Source: Carya illinoinensis (Eukaryota; Streptophyta; Magnoliopsida; Fagales; Juglandaceae). Taken from it: a DNA stretch of 64,000 bases. Positions 60,301 through 64,000 of the stretch are shown piece by piece. A model generated the notes under the pieces. It ran no database searches and was not told the origin of the DNA. It saw only the letters and a program-made list of their open reading frames with translations. Where the stretch lies: assembly GCF_018687715.1 (NCBI RefSeq), contig NC_056765.1, positions 26,433,129 to 26,497,128 of the forward strand. Direction: 5' to 3'. Position 1 is the stretch's first letter, and each line of letters begins with the position of its first letter. The translations under genes and the position numbers were made by a program.

Positions 60301-61896
60301 AGTTCTCCTATAGAGCAACCGCTACGTACACCACACATTGCCTTCCAACTTGATTTATTTTAGAAAAATTTTAAATAGAAGTATACACGTCACACATTAT
60401 ATTGTATTTTTTAGCAAATATTTGACATATGGATAATGAATAGAAGAATTAAATTAGTTCATAAAATCTAAAAAAAATTAAAATAATTTTAAAAAAAGTG
60501 TGACGTGTGGACTTATAGGTTGCAAATTTTTATTTCTTCTCTCTTTTTGAACGCTCGTTGGAACAACAATCGGCAACCCTATTTCCAATTTCGCTTCCCA
60601 CCCCTCTATGTTTTCCTGTTTGGATCCTGAGAAGATGAATTTTCTTGACAGCCAAACACTCAAATCTAAGATTCAAATCAACTTGCTTTTCCATCCTACC
60701 AACCGTTCCTTAGCAACCAAATGGGACCTATTCTATAAGTTCTACAAAACCTTAAGAATAGGAGTAAGAATCTAAGCTTTGAGGATTAAAGTTGAAAAAT
60801 ACACTTACCTGAATCTATGCATCCCTTTCCTTCACTTTCTTGTAAATTTGTTTTTTTCTTAGCGATTTTTCCATTGAAATGTTATACAAATAAAGAGTCG
60901 TTCACAAATCACGATCGATAATCAATTATCATGCAGTTTTTTGCCTCACTTCGTTTTCTCTCTCTCTCCAATTCGATCCTCTCTCTCTCAAATCGACCAT
61001 CTTGAGTCAGTCGACTAACACCAACACCGAAAAGAAGAGAATAACCTGTAATCGACTATTTGTCTTTCACTGGTGGGGGTCCATTCTCATTTCTTTTTAC
61101 CTTTGCCTTTCTTCTTTCAATCTTTCTCATCGAAGGGGGGCCATTTTCCTTCCGTTTATGATGCACAGTTGAGAACTATGACGTGGTGAATCCGGTCTCA
61201 CGGTGTGGAGTAGATTTATTCATATCACATTAATTTATTTTATTTAAAAATTTGACGTATAGTTATTTTTATATATTTTATTAATATAATTAATTATATT
61301 ATTTTTTAATATAAAATAATTATTTTAACCAATCACAATAATCAAATATATAAAAAAATATATAAAAATAACTGTACTTAATTAACATAATTTAATTTTA
61401 TTATAGTATTGTTGATAAACAAAGCTGTGTGATATGGTGCGAATGTCATTTCTAGGGATGCGTAAATAACTGGAATTACGCATCCTAATCTAGAAAACTT
61501 CAATAAGCAAACCTTTTGTTAAAAACTTTTGATAAGATGAGATAAAATGAAAGTTTTTTGAAAGTGAACAGTTTAAATTTGCCTATTTCCAGTATCACAA
61601 TAAAGTTTTGCTACGTACAAGTAAAATTATATACTAATCTGCGTATCAATACTTTCAATAAAATCTATATTCAAATTTTAAATTAGTATTATTTTTAATA
61701 AAATCTATTTTGACTAATCATATTAGATTGGGGTATATATTAATATACAGTTGTACTTGCAACTAGATTTTTTATAAAAAATATTATTTAATTAAGTCTA
61801 TAAATAATTTTTTTATCAAAATGAATTTATTATCGTCATAAACAGTTATTTTTGTTTCAAATAATTCGTTATAACAGCGCCACTACAACAAAAAAC

Positions 61897-62060
61897 ATAT
61901 TTTGGGACGAAAATTTTCGTCCCAAAATATATCGATTTCGTTCCGAAAGATTTTTTGGGACGAAAAAATTTCGTCCCAAGCTCGTCCCAACATCACTGTC
62001 CCAGAAGATATATTGGGACGAAAAACACAATTTCGTCCCAAAATATATCTTTTGGAACGA
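61897..62060. repeat. GGGACGAAA palindromes of the CACTA terminus
   Basis: Positions 61897-61930 form a perfect 34-bp palindrome centred on GACGAAAATTTTCGTC. Two more GGGACGAAA ... TTTCGTCCC pairs follow at about 61948-61979 and 62014-62041. Such blocks can fold into hairpins in single strands. Confidence 0.85.
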
Positions 62061-62069
62061 TTTTGAAAG

Positions 62070-62430
62070 TGACCGTTCGATACCGTTCGAACGATGCTTT
62101 TTTTTGTCACGGTTAAAATTCGTCCCAGAATGGCGTTCGAATGCTTCTCATATACCGTTCGAACGTCAATGTTTGTTTTGAACGGTTATCAAGATACGTT
62201 CAAACGATCAGTAGAAATACGTTCGAACGTTAAATGAGACGATCGAACGGTATAAGAGATCGAACGGTGATGATCAACGTTCGAACGATATGGTAATGTC
62301 ATGCGTTTGAACGGTTTTTTGAGCATCTGGTATCGTTCGAACGGTTTGCGAGTTGACGTTTGAACGTTACATTATCGTTTGAACGGCATGCCCATTAATG
62401 TTCGAACGTGACTTTGTCGTTCGAACGGAT
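62070..62430. repeat. array of GTTCGAACG subterminal motifs
   Basis: More than fifteen copies of the palindromic word CGTTCGAACG or one-base variants (CGTTTGAACG, GATCGAACGG, GTTCGAACGT) are scattered in both orientations over 360 bp. This is the architecture of TNPA-binding subterminal regions in En/Spm-type elements, although the word itself differs. Confidence 0.85.
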
Positions 62431-62618
62431 ATTATTTTTATTAAAACCAATAATTATAAAAAAACTAAATAGACATCCATATTATTTGAAAAATATAAAT
62501 TAAGAACTGTTTAATTACTCACAAAAGTTTTATAATAAGTGCGAAGAAATAAATAACCATAAAACTAGCATTGTTCATACATAATTAGATAATGTCATAA
62601 GCTAGACGTAAAAAACCA

Positions 62619-63944
62619 TCAGTTGGTTGGAGGCCTGTACTGTTGCATAAGCTGTTGCATTTGGAGTTGCATATCTCTCCTGAACTCTGCTTGTTCTTCT
62701 TCATGTTGTTTGAGGCGCATCTCCATGTCTCCTTGTCTCGCCAATTGAGCCTCTAACTCTTGTTGTTTTGCAATCAATTCTTCAATTCTACGATTCGCAT
62801 TCTCTTGAGCTATAGAGGCAGACCCGGAAGAAGAGGAAGAGGGAGAAGGTTTTACACAGCGACCCAAACCCCTCAAATATCCTGAACGTTCACCCAGAAC
62901 TTGTGTAAAAATCTCAACATCTGTATTTGAGGAATTTTGATCTGACGCAGATTCAGCACGCAGGGCAACCATTTTATCCTACACATAAGATAAAGAGTTA
63001 ATATCATCATAAATATTCAAATATATTTATTTAAAACAAATTATAATACTTACATAATTTTCACGGGCATCAGGATGACTCCACTCTCCATTACGATTAG
63101 TATGTGATGCAGCATATAATTTTGTCAGATCATAATTGGCATCTGAATCTTGCTATAATAAAGATTTGTTAAGATATAAAGTCATTATGATTGATATATT
63201 CAGTTAACTATATACAAATGAAAGAATAGCAATACCAATTTTTTAGAGAGGCGGTGGAAAGATCTTGAGCCTGCATGATGAGTAATCTTCAATTTTGATC
63301 TATTTGTTTTGTTTATAGAACTTCGCTCCTACATAAGAATTGAAAATATTAGAAAGCGAAATTAAAAATAGGACTAAAATAATTAAATTAATTATACCTT
63401 ATATGATGAATCCTCAAACATGTCACAAAGTTTTTCCCAATCAGAAGGTTGCACATCTTGAAAAGGATGTTGGCGTGCTTCTTCACTATTCTCAAACTTA
63501 TTATAATGCTCATGACACCTCGCCTTATACTTGCGGAATGCATTACTCATAAGCTCTTCCACAGTTTTACGCTCCTCTCTCCGACCAAAATTTATTTCGA
63601 AATCATCCTTACAGACAAAAGTTTGGACAAAAATATTATCATTTATAATATTCTAACTTTAAAGTAAAATAAAATTATAAGTCCAATTAAATTTCATTTA
63701 TTAAACATTACCAAACAACGCTTCTTGATAAGGTCCTTAACATCTTGGGGGACTTTCTTCCATGAACTTGTTGCCAAAGGTGCATAAGTTCGTGTAAGAG
63801 CACCCACATGCGATGCAAGCCAAGCTGCTGGTTGTCCTTCGCCTCCGGTATGTTCATCAAGAATGTTAACTTTGATCTTACCCACCTTACGATATTTTTC
63901 CAACGTCACGCCTCTCGTAGTGCCTCGACCTTGACGAGATTGTA
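62619..63944 (-). CDS. Transposase_24 (TNP1/TNPA-like) protein of the second CACTA element, 5' partial
   Basis: Five exons on the minus strand: 63944-63712 (continues from a preceding exon outside the window or upstream), 63607-63398, 63328-63236, 63152-63054 and 62978-62619. All have AG/GT borders and stay open, giving about 330 aa to a TGA at 62619-62621. The order of landmarks is that of the decayed gene at 16907: VNILDEHTGGEGQPAAWLA, a KRCL...DDFEINF block, WEKLCDMFEDSSYK, HHAGSRSFHRL, then GERSGYLRGLG and a Ser-rich plus Gln/Glu-rich coiled coil (residues after EELIAKQQELEAQLA). It probably binds the subterminal repeats and assists transposition. Absence of lesions suggests recent activity. 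Confidence 0.8.
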
Positions 63945-64000
63945 CTGTGAAGTCATCATGATATATAACATTATAATCAATTTTCTATTATAATCTTAAT

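Larger units (their letters stand above)
54701..61880. other. long gene-free AT-rich stretch
   Basis: No gene recognised over 7 kb. It holds family B and C MITEs, an A-rich block at 55140-55215, two long AT microsatellites, a small fold-back with gcaagaaaaat / attttcttgt ends (58505-58575) and a related one near 58950-59090. A minus-strand non-repetitive stretch at 60540-61170 has a CAG|gtaagt donor near 60807 and could be an untranslated or captured exon, but it has no recognisable protein. Confidence 0.45.
61881..64000 (-). mobile_element. second CACTA (En/Spm) element, 3' end and part of its interior
   Basis: The window enters the element at its 3' terminus: CACTACAACAAAAAAC at 61881 is the inverted terminal repeat in + orientation, and the genes inside run on the minus strand. 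The first 550 bp are filled with palindromes and GTTCGAACG motifs, followed by an intact Transposase_24-like gene. The rest, including any TNP2 transposase, lies beyond 64000. The preceding bases are CGC, so a CGC target duplication is expected at the far end. This is a different family from the element at 10291. Confidence 0.85.

Noticed and set aside
61852..62181. Overlapping open frames on both strands in the CACTA terminus
   Set aside because: They result from palindromic GGGACGAAA repeats and have no transposase similarity.
62070..62430. CRISPR-like array
   Set aside because: Repeats are about 10 bp, palindromic and irregularly spaced in both orientations in a plant transposon; there are no uniform spacers or cas genes.

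Overview
The window looks like nuclear DNA of a woody eudicot. It is strongly AT-rich, genes are sparse, most genes have GT-AG introns, and the space between them is packed with plant transposons and MITEs. The repeat types suggest a Fagales tree such as a walnut or pecan relative, but that is an inference only. There is no rRNA, CRISPR or bacterial-type operon structure.

Four protein-coding host genes and one tRNA can be supported. (1) An intronless arogenate/prephenate dehydratase lies at 4630-5919 (+): plastid phenylalanine synthesis, with transit peptide, PDT domain and ACT domain. (2) A tRNA-Leu(AAG) lies at 29453-29533 (-). (3) A three-exon phytosulfokine precursor lies at 35034-35503 (+), with signal peptide and C-terminal YIYTQ. 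(4) A small four-exon gene at 37723-38805 (-) is predicted to encode two TFIIB-like zinc ribbons joined by a basic, Ser-rich linker; I cannot name it. (5) An eleven-exon TIC100 gene lies at 41842-49833 (+): a chloroplast inner-envelope translocon subunit with MORN motifs, whose intron 9 holds two SINEs.

The rest is mobile DNA. From 10291 to 19145 lies a degenerate CACTA (En/Spm) transposon with broken TNP2-like and Transposase_24-like genes. Its 3' half plus about 2 kb of 3' flank (15801-21235) was copied in tandem as 21236-26623. Both copies of the flank carry a large fold-back element and a small MITE. A second CACTA element enters from the right edge (61881 to beyond 64000, minus orientation); its Transposase_24-like gene is uninterrupted over the visible part, and its end is full of GGGACGAAA palindromes and GTTCGAACG motifs. 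A decayed hAT element (about 30976-32430) interrupts an older 0.5-kb tandem duplication. Also visible are a TRIM-like mini LTR element with three degenerate terminal repeats (40499-40925), an RNase H remnant of a non-LTR retroelement (54415-54645), at least three dispersed MITE families, and long AT, GA and poly-C tracts.

The host genes do not form a pathway together; two (the dehydratase and TIC100) serve plastids. The most unusual items are the microhomology-bounded tandem duplication of half a CACTA element, the intact CACTA accessory gene with its motif-rich terminus, and the twin zinc-ribbon gene that seems to have arisen by internal exon duplication. All exon borders were placed by eye from GT/AG sites, phase and protein continuity.
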